From Echinometra lucunter (lineage: Eukaryota > Echinodermata > Echinoidea > Camarodonta > Echinometridae): a stretch of 64,000 nucleotides of DNA. Location: positions 13,576,026-13,640,025 of the forward strand of contig CM057162.1 of assembly GCA_029962745.1 (NCBI GenBank), written 5' to 3'. The notes beneath the pieces were generated by a model, which was not told where the DNA came from, did not search any database, and was given only the letters and a program-made list of their open reading frames with translations. Of this stretch, positions 21,601 through 33,108 are shown piece after piece. The position numbers and the translations under genes are program-made. The stretch's first letter is position 1; each line of letters begins with the position of its first letter.

Positions 21601-23385
21601 TGGGGGGCAGGGAAAAAAATTCACGGGGGCGGCGGGCGAATTCGCCCCAGAAACGCCTGAGAGAGCTCCCGAAATAGGCCGAAAAAATGATTTCGGGGGC
21701 GACGGAAAATTGGAAAATCGCCCCCGAAAGTTATTGGTGGAATCGAGCAAGTCCGTTTCTGAACCAATCGCATTTTGCAGGAAAGTTTCAGCACTTTTGG
21801 AAAGCCCTGATGAAGCACATGGCACATGCGCTTGATTATGCGTTCTCCCGTCAGCTGCATGAATCTTCCCCGCCAATGCGATTGGAACTGCCCGTTGCAT
21901 TAGCTTTGGGAGCAATGATACAGCCAAGCTCTCGGTAAAAGCTTTTTGGCTCAAATATTCCATGGGTGTGCTACAGCTTTATACAAAACTTAATATGTAT
22001 CTTTTACAGTTAGTATTTTCAAATCACGTGTAGGAAGACACTCATAAATATTCAAGTCAGATATGAATATTTATGAGCTTCAGATATGAATATCTATCAC
22101 CTTCAGATATTGTGAATATTTATAAGCACCTCCACATACGTGTGGTGCTATAGTTACATCTTTCGATAAAAAAAAATCATATACATCTTTATTAGTGATT
22201 GCACAATCAGCTAGGTAGATGATGCTCATAAATATTCACACCAGATATGAATATTTATGAGCACAACTACATGTACATAGAAATGGATCATTCTTGTAAT
22301 AACTCAGTAACCATATGATGGATCAACTTCAAGCTTGGCTCATGTATGCATATGGGAGGGATAATGGTCCATCAAATTTTGGGGTCTCAAGGTCAAAGGT
22401 CAAAGGTCATAGAGGTCATGTAGATAGAAATGTACTGTTGCAATAACTCAATAACCATTTGACAGATCAACTTCAAAATTGCATCTTGTATTTATATGGG
22501 AGGGACAATTTCTGAATAAATTTGGGGAACTCAAGGTCAAAGGTCAAAGGTCATAAAGGTCATTTTGTACATAGAAATGGTTCGTTCTTGCGATAACTTT
22601 GTAACCTTTTGACGGATCAACTTCAAACTTTGCTCATGAATGCATATGGGAAGGACAATGACATGATTAGATTTTGGGGACTCAAGGTCAAAGGCCAAAG
22701 GGTGATAGAGGTCATTATATACATGAAACTTGCTTGTTCTTGTGATAAATCAACAAATCTGTGATGTTTAAATTCAAACTAACCCCTGAAAATTGTAGCC
22801 CCCGAAATGGGAAAAGTAGCCCCCGAAAGTTGAAAAAGTAGCCCCCGAAAAATTGGATAAAAATCGAAATGGAGCCCCCGAAATAAAAAAATTATTTTTT
22901 TCCCTGCTGGGGGGGTACTCGACCCCAAAAGTGGGAGGTATGTGCCGCGGGCGAGACAAAAAACGGGGGCTTTGGAACGGGCTTATTGTGAAAAGGAGGG
23001 TCTTCGGAACGGGCTTCAGAACTACAAATGTTTGTGAAAACGTGGGTCTTTGGAACGGTTCGCCCGCGTGTGAGTGCGTATGTATCCCATGGTCGGACAG
23101 CGCTCTGCGGGCCGCTTTTCACCAAAAATGCAGCTCATTGTGGTGGATCAATGCGGCCGGAACGGCGCAACAAAAAATATGCGAATCTTTGGAACGGATT
23201 TCTGTCTTCTTTTTTTCTCGAATTAGAAGAAAATGCCATGCTTTGGAACGGCTTTCTTTGTTCTTTTTCTCAATAAGATGAAAATGCTATGCTTTGGAAC
23301 GGAAATTTGAGTGTCAAAATGGGGGTCTTCTCTACGGCACATGCCCACCACGCACTATATACTGAGTGCCCCCCCCCCCCCCGGG
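21601..23385. mobile_element. nested DNA elements inserted in the inverted copy, flanked by a 10-bp direct repeat
   Basis: CCTTTTCCCC occurs at 21591-21600 and again at 23386-23395, while the left copy has it once, so the interval is an insertion with a target duplication of up to 10 bp. At least two units are inside. One runs from about 21601 to 22912 with ends GGGGGGCAGGGAAAAAAATT and TTTTTTTCCCTGC. The other runs from about 22913 to 23385 with ends GGGGGTACTC and ATACTGAGTGCCCCC and an internal TTTGGAACGG motif repeated many times. The first also holds GTAGCCCCCGAAA repeats (22795-22882) and an AT-rich palindrome around TGAATATTTATGAGC. It further contains three ~150-bp repeats with AAGGTCAAAGGTCA at 22389, 22533 and 22684. 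No transposase. Confidence 0.65.
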
Positions 23386-23640
23386 CCTTTTCCCCTCTCC
23401 TTGCTGTACGTACTCGTAGCTTCTTAATGGTCCATAATTGCCTCTCTACTTGTAACTCAACCCCTACCTCTTTGTGTTGCCGACTGGTTACCTGGGCTTT
23501 GCCTGGGGAACTGACAGGAGCTCTGGGTAGGGAAGGAAAACCCAAACAAACCTCAAGGGGGAAGTGGTAGTCCCCCTTTGATACAGCGGACCATCGCTGC
23601 ACCGGGGCTGGGAATCCCAGCTTTTTTTGCACCTCGGTGC
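23386..23640 (+). repeat. LINE 5' segment, mirrored copy of 9120-9390
   Basis: Matches the GC-rich 5' part of the LINE in the left NLR intron, ending at GCACCTCGGTGC. Beyond that base the two copies diverge, so this is the outer edge of the first inverted repeat. Confidence 0.7.
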
Positions 23641-23765
23641 AAATCAGACAGAAGTCGCGCGAAGAGAAGCCGAGAAAATGGGCAAAATAGTAAAAACTCC
23701 AAAATTTTCGAAATTTTGTTTCCTTTATTATCTGGATCTTCCATGTTTCAAGTATGCTCTGTAAA

Positions 23766-25479
23766 ACAAGGCAAACGCCAAGCGTTGTCTCGCCTGCATA
23801 TTGCAGTCATGAAGAGACTGCATGTCAAAACTATGCTATATGACTTCTGAGGCTGTCAGCAGTTTAGGGGGTGAATTGTGGTTCTGACAGTTTACATATG
23901 CAATAATGGTATAGGCCTACTTTATCCCTAGGAAATCAGATAACACTAAGAATGCTGTTAATACTATGAAGCTATAATTATTTCCATGCAAGTAAGGAAA
24001 TGAATGTTAGTGAAAAAGAATGTAACTGATAATAATGTGAGTAAAATTGTAAAATTAAATTAATTATTAAGGTGTTATGGCAAACTTATTGTTTGAAAAA
24101 TGGTATGAATTTGGTGATTCCACGTCAAAGCTATAGAAAGTTATTAGGTGTACAACATAGCACAGTGCCAGTTATGAAAAGTTCATTGACCTTTGACCTC
24201 TGACCTTAATCAAATTCAACTCACATTCGAACTTGACCTGCACCTTCAAGAGATGGACCTCTCATATGAATTTGGCAATCCTACCTCGAAGGTATAGAAA
24301 GTTATTGTGTGTACAACATAGCACAGTGCCAGTCATGGAAAGTTCATTGACCTTTGACCTCTGACCTTATTCAAATTCAACTCATACTCAAACTTGACCT
24401 GTGCCTTCAAGAGATGGACCTCTGGTATGAATTTGGTGATCCCACCTCGAAGCTATAGAAAGTTATTGTGTGTACAACACAGCACAGTGCCAGTCATGGA
24501 AAGTTCATTGACCTTTGACCTTTGACCTTAATCAAATTCAACTCACATTCGAACTTGACCTGCACCTTCAAGAGATGGACCTCTTGTATGAATTTGGCAA
24601 TCCTACCTCGAAGGTATAAAAAGTTATTGTGTGTACAATATAGCACAGTGCCAGTCATGGAAAGTTCATTGACCTTTGACCTTTGACCTTATTCAAATTC
24701 GACTCATATTCGAACTTGACCTGCGCCTTCAAGAGATGGACCTCTGGTATGAATTTGGTGATTCCACGTCAAAGCTATAGAAAGTTATTAGGTGTACAAC
24801 ATAGCACAGTGCCAGTTATGAAAAGTTCATTGACCTTTGACCTTTGACCTTAATCAAATTCAACTCACATTCGAACTTGACCTGCACCTTCAAGAGATGG
24901 ACCTCTCATATGAATTTGGCAATCCTACCTCGAAGGTATAGAAAGTTATTGTGTGTACAACATAGCACAGTGCCAGTCATGGAAAGTTCATTGAACTTTG
25001 ACCTCTGACCTTATTCAAATTCAACTCATACTCAAACTTGACCTGTGCCTTCAAGAGATGTACCTCTGGTATAAACTTGGTGATCCCACCTCGAAGCTAT
25101 AGAAAGTTATTGTGTGTACAACACAGCACAGTGCCAGTCATGGAAAGTTCATTGACCTTTGACCTTTGACCTTAATCAAATTCAACTCACATTCGAACTT
25201 GACCTGAACCTTCAAGAGATGGACCTCTTGTATGAATTTGGCAATCCTACCTCGAAGGTATAAAAAGTTATTGTGTGTACAATATAGCACAGTGCCAGTC
25301 ATGGAAAGTTCATTGACCTTTGACCTTTGACCTTATTCAAATTCGACTCATATTCGAACTTGACCTGCGCCTTCAAGAGATGGACCTCTGGTATGAATTT
25401 GGTGATCCCACCTTAAAGCTATAGAAAGTTACTGGGTGTACAACACAATTGTTGACGACGACGCCGCCGACGACGCCGA

Positions 25480-25513
<34 letters not shown>

Positions 25514-25563
25514 ACCGGAAATAGTGATACCTATGTCTCGCTCCGCTACGCAGGCGAGACAAA
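23766..25563 (+). mobile_element. Helentron/pearl-like element with a 161-bp tandem core
   Basis: The left end begins ACAAGGCAAACG and carries a subterminal TTGTCTCGCCTGC. The right end has a hairpin GTCTCGC...GCAGGCGAGAC followed by AAAA. Between them lie a tandem array (24107-25435) and a GACGCC-rich microsatellite (25453-25513). Subterminal repeat matched to a 3' hairpin, tandem core and microsatellite are the layout of Helentron-associated elements (HINEs, including bivalve pearl elements). A related element at 62.0-62.9 kb shows insertion without target duplication. No Rep/helicase gene is present, so it is non-autonomous. Confidence 0.7.
24107..25435 (+). repeat. 161-bp tandem array with a 4-monomer (644-bp) higher-order repeat
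   Basis: The landmark GAATTTGG (or close variants) recurs at 24107, 24268, 24429, 24590, 24751, 24912, 25073, 25234 and 25395, an exact 161-bp step with no indels. Monomers 1-4 and 5-8 pair off: for instance monomers 1 and 5 differ at about one base, while neighbours differ at many. Each monomer contains GACCTTTGACCT. The array is the core of the surrounding element. Confidence 0.9.
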
Positions 25564-25934
25564 AATCTAGCAAAAACAATAAAGGGAAAGGGTCGAAAAA
25601 GCAAATTTTCTGCGAGTGTTTTTTCAGTCAGTCAGATCTTTTTCGGACACACGAGCGAGATCCAAAGATCAAATTTGGCGCCGCACTAAGCTCCGCCCCC
25701 TAGCGACACACGCCTTTGTAATTGGCCATTCATAGTCACGTGATCTCAGCAAAGAATGACGCAATGTTGTGTGGTTTTTCAGAAGCGAAACGCGATTTAG
25801 AAAAGCAAAAAAGGAAAACCTGAGAGGGTTGAGATAACAAAGATGTGTCTCGTTGTGTGTTGTTACTTTTTAAAAATGAAAACTTTTTTGGAATTTTTGG
25901 ACAGCGATGAAAAATAAAAGTTTTTTTTTTTCTG
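25564..25934. other. no gene recognised
   Basis: Sequence between the tandem-core element and the duplicated purine-rich units. No ORF with recognisable motifs. Confidence 0.4.
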
Positions 25935-28900
25935 AAAAGGGGTAAATGATTAAACGAAAAGAAGTACAACTCGCATGCATGCCCTCCTTCTAAACTCGTG
26001 TTTATGAGAGTTGAGAAAATGGACAAACCTTGATTAAGACATGTAATCCGTTTTATTTAAATTTGAATTTTAACATGATACCAGATTGAAATGAAAGAAC
26101 AAGAGAGAGAGAAAGGGGAGATAGAAAGAGATAGAGAACGGGGGAAAAGAAAGAGAAATTACCAAAGGAGGGGAGGGGGCGGTATGTGTAAAATAATGTC
26201 CATGATTATTGTTGCGTGATTTTAGACCGAAGTCAAACTAATAAGACAAAGTTTTGGTTGTGGTTTGGTGGTGGGGAAGTTAACGGAATAGACTAAAGAA
26301 AAGAAAGAAAGAAAAAAAGCTCGTCAAAATTACTTCGGTATTTAGGTTTTGGCATGGTTGGTAAGGGCTCTCTTGAACATTTGCAAATTCGCCAGAAAAT
26401 GTAAAATGAAATAAATGACAGTATTGAACAAGGAATCCATGGGCAAGGGTGTTTGTGGGTCAGGATGGGGCCTGGCCGGGAGGAAGATAAATAAACGCGT
26501 GGATAAAAGAGTGAAACACTTAAAAAGGAAAGAAGTTTTCCAAAGCCTTGAGTGTTTTGTGATGTATTAAAGCTATTAACACGAGGACATCAGAAAGACA
26601 ACCAAAAGGACCTACCCCCGGGACCTACCCCTCCTCTCCCCCTTCCGGGCTTTAGAAAGACAGAACAAAGCTATAGCTTTCAGCGATTCTGATCAAAGCC
26701 GTGCCTTTATACATCCACAAACGGCAGCGAATTCTATAGTAAGGGTAGTTGACAGAGGGAGTAAGAACTAGCTAGGTCCCTACACTAAACTGAATACTAA
26801 ATGTGGGGTGGGATGGGGATAATAGATCTAGTGTGACCTCTAAAAGAAAGTAAGGAAAAACGTTTTCAAAAGGCGGTTGACTTCATGGATTAAATTTTAT
26901 TGAAAGTTGAAATAAAGATGGGTATAGTGAAAATAACCATTATTCTGTTCATGATCATGCTCTTTTCATTCGCATCAGTGTCAAAAAAACCAGATGGCAG
27001 GTTCAAGAAAAAAAACCTACAAAGTTGAAAAGTAGTGATTTTTTTGTTGATGTTGAATTAAAGGAATTTGCTAATGTTATTTCTAATCCTTTAAAAACAC
27101 CAAACTGCCAAATACTCAGTGTACTGAGTGTAGTTTATTTAAATCGGGCAGAGAAGAAAATGGGACTAGAGATAAAACAGCGGAGAGGAAGAATAAGGAG
27201 AAAGGAGAAGACAGTGTCGAGAAGACAAAGGTCTTTGGTTGCGTTTCTCTGGTTGCGTTTCTCTGGTTGCGTTTTTTATGAAGACAAAAATGTAGCTTAA
27301 CTGAAGGAAACTATAGGCCTTTACTCTTGCAAAAATTGGCCAACTAAACTTGGAGATAAACATGATAAATATACGTCGCCTTTGAATAATGCTCGAACTC
27401 ATTTCCGTAACAGATAGCGTGGAGAAACGATACAGAGGGAGAAAAAAGAAGAAGGATCAGGAGAAAAGGAAGAAGAAGAAGAAGAAGAAGAAGAATGTGT
27501 TTTGGTGCATTGGGCGTCTCACAAGTTTGGTGAAAGCGTTTATTGTTGAGAAGAATTGTGGCGGTGGTACATTAAATAATGACAATTTCGGTTTTAAACT
27601 TTAGCAAAAAAATTTTAACAGTCATTGAAAAGAAAGGTATTTTTCTGGAAAGAGGTTAATGACTCATATCAATAAGAGTAGATAAAATGGACGACCCTTG
27701 ATTAAGACATGTAATCCAATATGCAAATTAAGAATTTAACATGATACCAAATTGTAATGAAAGAGAAAGAGAAAAAGGAGGAAAATAAAAAAAAAAGGAA
27801 AGAAAGAAGAAACAGAGAGACAGGGATGTATTCAAATTCATGTCCATGATAATTGGTGCATCATTAATTAGACCAAAGCCAAAATAATAAGTCTTGGTTG
27901 TGATTTGATGGAGTGCGAGTCAACGGAATATACCAAAGAAAAGAAGAAGCTTGTTGGAACGACATCGGTGTCTGGCATGGTTGGTAATAAAGGGATATCT
28001 CTCTTGAACATTTGCAAAACCCAGGGAAAGTGTAAAATATATAAATGACAGTATTGAACAAGGAATCCAAGGGCAAGGGTGTGAGTGTGGGTCGAGATGG
28101 GGCCGGGCAGGGAGGAAGATGAAACGCTAATGTCGCATGCGCAGTCACACCAACGAAACCGACTCCAGACCGACCAATGGCATGCCATTGAAAATAACGT
28201 AATAGTTTTGATCGGTCTGGAGTCGGTTTCGTTGGTGTGACTGCGACATAAGAAAGGAAGGAAAGAAGTTTTCAAAAGGATTGAGCCGTGTTTAGTGTTT
28301 TATGACTTCTAAAAGCTAAAAAAGAGGACAAAGAAAGGATAACCAAAATGACCTATACCCCTCCCCTCCCCTTCCGGGTTTTAGAAAGACAGAACAAAGG
28401 TATGGCTTTCAGTATTGTGATCAAAGCCCTTAACCGGCAGCGAATTCTATGGCAAGGGCGGGGGTGGCGATCGATAGGGCCAGGCCGGGAATGATGAGGA
28501 ATAATAGATCTAGAGTGACTCTAAAAGAAAGTAAAGAAAAGACTGAAGTTTTCAAAAGTTAGTGGACCGTGATTAATTTTTATTGAAATCAAAATTTAGA
28601 AGGGTATTTTGAAGATAACCATTATTCTGTCCATGATCATGCTCTTTTCACTTCACATTAGTGGCTTTAAAAAAGAGACACAGAAAACACATTCAAAAGT
28701 GAGATCGATTTAAAAACTCCACAAGATGGGTTGTCAGTGAACACGAGTATTTTCTTTAGTAGAGAACACAAAAAAGAAGGTAAAATCAAGCATGTACAAA
28801 AGCTTGTAAGTTCACGAACCGGCTGCGAGTTCTATCGCATTTTTTTTTTTTTTTTGAGAGGTGAAATAAAGAAAAGGAACTGGGACAAGAAGAAGATGAT

Positions 28901-29530
28901 TAGGAAGGAGAACACAAACTTGTATAGACATGTCACTTTGTTAATGTTTAATGATTATTAGCCCTTTTTAAAAGTGGAGAAAAGAAATGTAACAAATAAT
29001 TTTGTTGAATTAAGGGGACACTCTTACCAAACTGGGGTAAATAAACGTTCATAAGGAAGATTTTCGTCGAATAATACTCGTTCTTGTCATTTCACTTGTT
29101 GGCTTGAAGGAACGATAGAGTTTAAGAGAGAGAGAGAGAGAGCGCAAGAGAGAGGAGGTCGAAAAAGGAGAAAAGAAGGAGAAGAAGAAGGAGAAGAAGA
29201 AGAAGCAGAAGAAGAAAAGAAGAAGATGAAGCGACATAGATGTTTGGGTGTATGGGGCGTTTGATAAGTGTAGTGTAAAGTTGTTATTGTTAATGACGCT
29301 GGCGGTTGAAAAATGGAACCGTCAATTTTTATCTTCAATTCGCTTTCAAAATGACCACAGGTCGACTGAAATCACGGTGGCAAGAGAGACAAATCTCTGT
29401 CAAAAAAAAAAAACAACAAAAAAGACAATGATGTAGAATACTGTGTTGAGAAGGTTGTGTTTTGATGAAGAAAAATTGTAGCTTAACCGAAGGAAAATTT
29501 TAGGAATACTCTTCCAAAATTCGGGTAAAT
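25935..29530 (+). repeat. tandemly duplicated ~1.7-kb purine-rich unit
   Basis: Ordered landmarks occur twice. CCTTGATTAAGACATGTAAT is at about 26028 and 27699, TTCTGTTCATGATCATGCTC and its near copy at about 26943 and 28625, and AGAAAGACAGAACAAAG at about 26653 and 28383. A partial third repeat of GTAGCTTAAC(T/C)GAAGGAAA appears at about 29467 after one at 27292. The plus strand is strikingly rich in A and G, with GA and GAA runs (26100-26150, 27465-27495, 29130-29225). No protein-coding gene is recognised; the ORFs are low-complexity. Confidence 0.7.
28130..28249. mobile_element. 120-bp foldback MITE within the second purine-rich unit
   Basis: CAGTCACACCAACGAAACCG is mirrored by CGGTTTCGTTGGTGTGACTG, and the stem continues through GACTCCAGACCG/CGGTCTGGAGTC. 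Ends are ATGTCGC/GCGACAT. The left arm has four extra bases (TGCG). The first unit lacks the insertion, giving an empty site near 26492. Confidence 0.85.
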
Positions 29531-29664
29531 GTACAGAATTATCAGTTCAACTTGAACTTGAAGGTGCAAAATGAGGAAAGAAAAAAATGATAAGAGTCTT
29601 ATAATAATCATCGTATTGATGTGTGATGTCACACCGTGAAGATATAGAGAAACTAGATGAATCT

Positions 29665-30218
29665 TCGATCTTGCGTGGTCGAACTTTATGCCTCCGCCAT
29701 TACCAAATCAGAAATAAATGGCACTTCATGTTGATTTATTTTCATTTATACAATGACATCTTTGACCTTGACCTTTGACCTTGTGACCCCCAAATCTAAT
29801 GAGAGCATTGCTCTTTCCATATGCATACATGAGCCAAGTTTGTTGAACCGTCAAATGGTTACTGAGTTATCACAAGAACAAACCATTTCTATGTACATAA
29901 TGACCTCTATGACCTTTGAACTTTGACCTTGAGACCCCAAAATCTAATCAGATCATTGTCCCTCCCATATACATACCTGTGCCAAGTTTGAAGTTGATAG
30001 GTCAAATGGTTCTCAAGTTATCGCAAGAACGATCCATTTTTATGTGTTTTATTAACTCTATGACCTTGACCTTTGATTTTGTGACCCCCAAATCTAATCA
30101 GATCATTGTCCGTCCCATATGCATACCTGTGCCAAGTTTGAGGTTGATCTGTCAAACGGTTCTTAAGTTATCGCGAGAACGAAAACGGGACGGACGGACG
30201 GACGACCCGAAAACATAA
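29665..30218 (+). mobile_element. Helentron/pearl-like element, 5' part (interrupted at 30218)
   Basis: Begins near a subterminal TTTATGCCTCCGCC (29685-29698), then about three ~150-bp repeats with GACCTTTGACCTT (around 29770, 29920 and 30067) and a GGACGGACGGAC microsatellite (30188-30205). It stops at GAAAACATAA, where the long-inverted-repeat element begins. Its 3' hairpin is found past that element, at 36549-36587. A second, uninterrupted copy of the junction is at about 37354-37375. The left end was set only approximately. Confidence 0.7.
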
Positions 30219-30961
30219 TAGTCCGGTAGCCATGGGGGGTAAGGTTGCATTGGAATGTTATAGTTTTTTTTTAATTGACATCGACTGTTCAGACCTTCTA
30301 TTTCAACAATCCACATGCTGGAGCTCTGTCAGCATTGAGCAATTTGAGATATACGCGAAAATCCAAAATGGCCGCCGGCGGCCATCTTGGATTTTCTGTT
30401 AACCTACTTTAAACATCCCAAGAATGTTCAAAAATTGGAAATAGGGGTTTTTCGGGATGGAGAATCCAGATCTGAGGTTATTTTGAGGATATGACTACTT
30501 CTTGATGGCTAGATAAAAAATGGCGGCTATTTTTCAAGATGGCCGCCATATGCACTATAGGCTAGGCAATATCAAAAGGTGAAAAGCTCTTATTTATCAT
30601 TTTACATTAAAATAAAGCAAGCAAAATGCAATTTTTTCATTTGTACTATATCTATTACATGTTCTCTTTAACTTCTGAAAAAATCACGACAAAAGTCATT
30701 GCTGTTTGGGCGTAGGGCGCCCTCAAAGTTTGATTTTTTTTTTCTAAATTGGCAAAATTCGTCCTTCAAATTACACCATTAGTCCCAACTGGTAGGATGA
30801 TTAAAATGAGTGATATTGTAGACATTTTCCAATATTTCAGGGCAGAATCAGTGAAATTTCACTTCCAGAAGGTTATCTGGTCAAAATATGATGGTAAAAA
30901 TGAAGATAAACATCATTTTGCAACCATTTAGGAACACATAGTGACTCACACCCTACATTAT

Positions 30962-33108
30962 CATTACGAAAATTTGTGTTTAAAAACAGATCTCCTCTGA
31001 CACCCCAATTTCAAATTCCAAGCTTCTCTCACTGCCCCCCCCCCCCATCCCGATATCAGCAGGAATGGTAATCCTTAAGTAAACAACCACACACTCTCCC
31101 AGATAATCCACCTTCCCCCCAAGGAGAAGTGACCTTCATACGGCCAGGCAGAGGGAGAGAGAGAGGGAGAGAGAGAGAGAGGTATTATAAACATGTGAGT
31201 CCGGAACTGTTTTCTTTCACAATGCAGTGAGGGTGCATTTGTATCCGTGATGGTTTCATGCCTGAATTTTTTTGCCATTAGACTAAAACAATTTCAATAT
31301 ATAGATTTGACTGTAAGTGTAATATTGAAATTTCGAAATCATTTCTCTCTCTGTCTTATTATTCCATCTATATATTTAATTATTTGTATTGTGTTTTACT
31401 CTTCTTTTTTGATAGGTGAAACAGTGAATTGCATTATAAGTTTGATGTCACAAAAATCTTGAATAAGAATAACATTTACATGTTGGAGATAGTGAAGGAC
31501 TTTGTAATGAGTTTCTACTGCATTTCATATTTCTAATTTCATCGAATATAACAGAGTTACGATTTCTTGCTAAACAAATGAAAATAACACAATTATCATT
31601 TTGTTGTTGTTGATATAACAATTCTTTAACCTAGTATAGGCCGATCAAAATAAGGAGCAAACTAATTTCATATCCCATCTTTTTCTTTTCTATTTGTTTT
31701 TTTTTAATCATATTTAATTTTTCATGCATGTAACCCTTTTCTTGATAAAAAAGAAGCAATCATGATCTTAAACACTTCTCAAGCATCAGAAAATTTGAAT
31801 ATTTGTGTATGTTTGTAAATACAAAATAAATAGTGGAGCTGTGACATGCACGAGACTAAATGTATGACAAGAGGCAAGAACCGTTTTGTCAATAAATAAA
31901 GTGAAATTCATACATTTGTTATTTTCATTTGATATTGATTAAATGTCTAGTGTTGTGTTTTTTAATTTTATTCTTCTATTCCAAACATCTCAAATTCAAA
32001 CTGGTGTCTACCTTCTTCCATTCCCCTGCCTCCCTCTTCCAAGTTCGTCCACCGCCTGTACTTTGTCGCCTATCCCTATCATGATGATTTCTGCCATCCT
32101 ATTAAACTTTAGCAGCACATACTGGTTCCAACCTCAAAATTGTGAAAAAAAGAAAAAACAACAGCTTCTGTCCTTGCGCTGTTGATGAATGCACGTGTTG
32201 TTGAAACTGAACGTCGCACTGCCGATTATTACTCCGCGGAGGAAAAAAATACTTTGATTGGGGAATATTTAAAAGGCAAAAGTAGTGATATTTCAAGGAA
32301 GAAATTGAATTTTAGATTCCGGTCCTAGTTGAAGAAAACAAGTTTAGACAATTTTAAGCAAAAAATAATGGATGATTAAAATGGAAAAACGTAATATCTA
32401 TACGCAATGTAATACGGTTTAGCAGTTCCCAAGTATCCGCTGAGAGCGATCGAGCACGCTAGCTACTTAGGCGATAGGCGAGCGAGCTCGGCTTATGCGG
32501 CGGCGCTTGGTTATTATGCAAGCTCAAAACTTGTCTGGGAGATTTTTTTTACTTACTGTTATTTCGGCAATTGTGGGTCATTTTGCATCGTTCAAAATTT
32601 TATTTCGATCTTCATCAAATTTTTGAATCGTTTTTCGACATGCTAATGTCCTAAAACAAATATAATACAAAGTCATTATTTCAAGATTACTTTCAGCCAG
32701 GAAGCTTTTAATAGTTTGTTTATCCTATTACGTAAGGAGGACAGCTGCAATCTCACTCCACGCTGTTCATCGGCCTGTTGCGGTTTCCAGCGCGGTGTTT
32801 GTTCGGCTCTTATCAGCAGCTGCAGTCGACCCCACCCCAGTTTAAACGAGAAAAACTCAACTTTCCCCAAAAACTGAAAATGGGGTGTCGATACCCCACT
32901 TGAGTTCCCATTGACTTACATGCAAGGCCTTATCAGCAGTCAAATGAACCCCACCCCAGTTTAAACGAGAGAATTGAAGCTCTCCCAAAATCTGAAATTG
33001 GGGTTTCAGATTCCCCACCTGACCTCCCATTGACATAACACGCAGGGCAATGGGGTTCCTGTGTTATAAGCTGGTGGGGTATTTTTTAAACACAGGATTC
33101 ACGTAATG
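30962..33108. mobile_element. CATTACG-ended transposon, longer copy
   Basis: Ends CATTACGAAAATTTGTGTTT and AAACACAGGATTCACGTAATG form ~28-bp imperfect inverted repeats. Inside, near the right end, a ~119-bp segment with CCCACCCCAGTTTAAACGAG is present twice (about 32830 and 32949). The copy at 47564-49091 matches both ends and most of the interior but lacks about 620 bp from the middle. No transposase ORF. Superfamily unassigned: the insertion at 47.6 kb shows at most 1 bp of target duplication. Confidence 0.75.

Noticed and set aside
24107..25435. CRISPR array
   Set aside because: Units are 161 bp with no short identical repeat plus unique spacer pattern, and the genome is animal.
25373..25604. 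Poly-arginine/poly-valine ORFs
   Set aside because: They are translations of the GACGCC microsatellite at the end of the tandem-core element, open in several frames at once.
29916..30218. Repeating 100-codon ORF (also 37035-37340)
   Set aside because: The frame follows the ~150-bp tandem repeat of a non-coding element. It is open because the unit lacks stops in that frame, and no domain is present.
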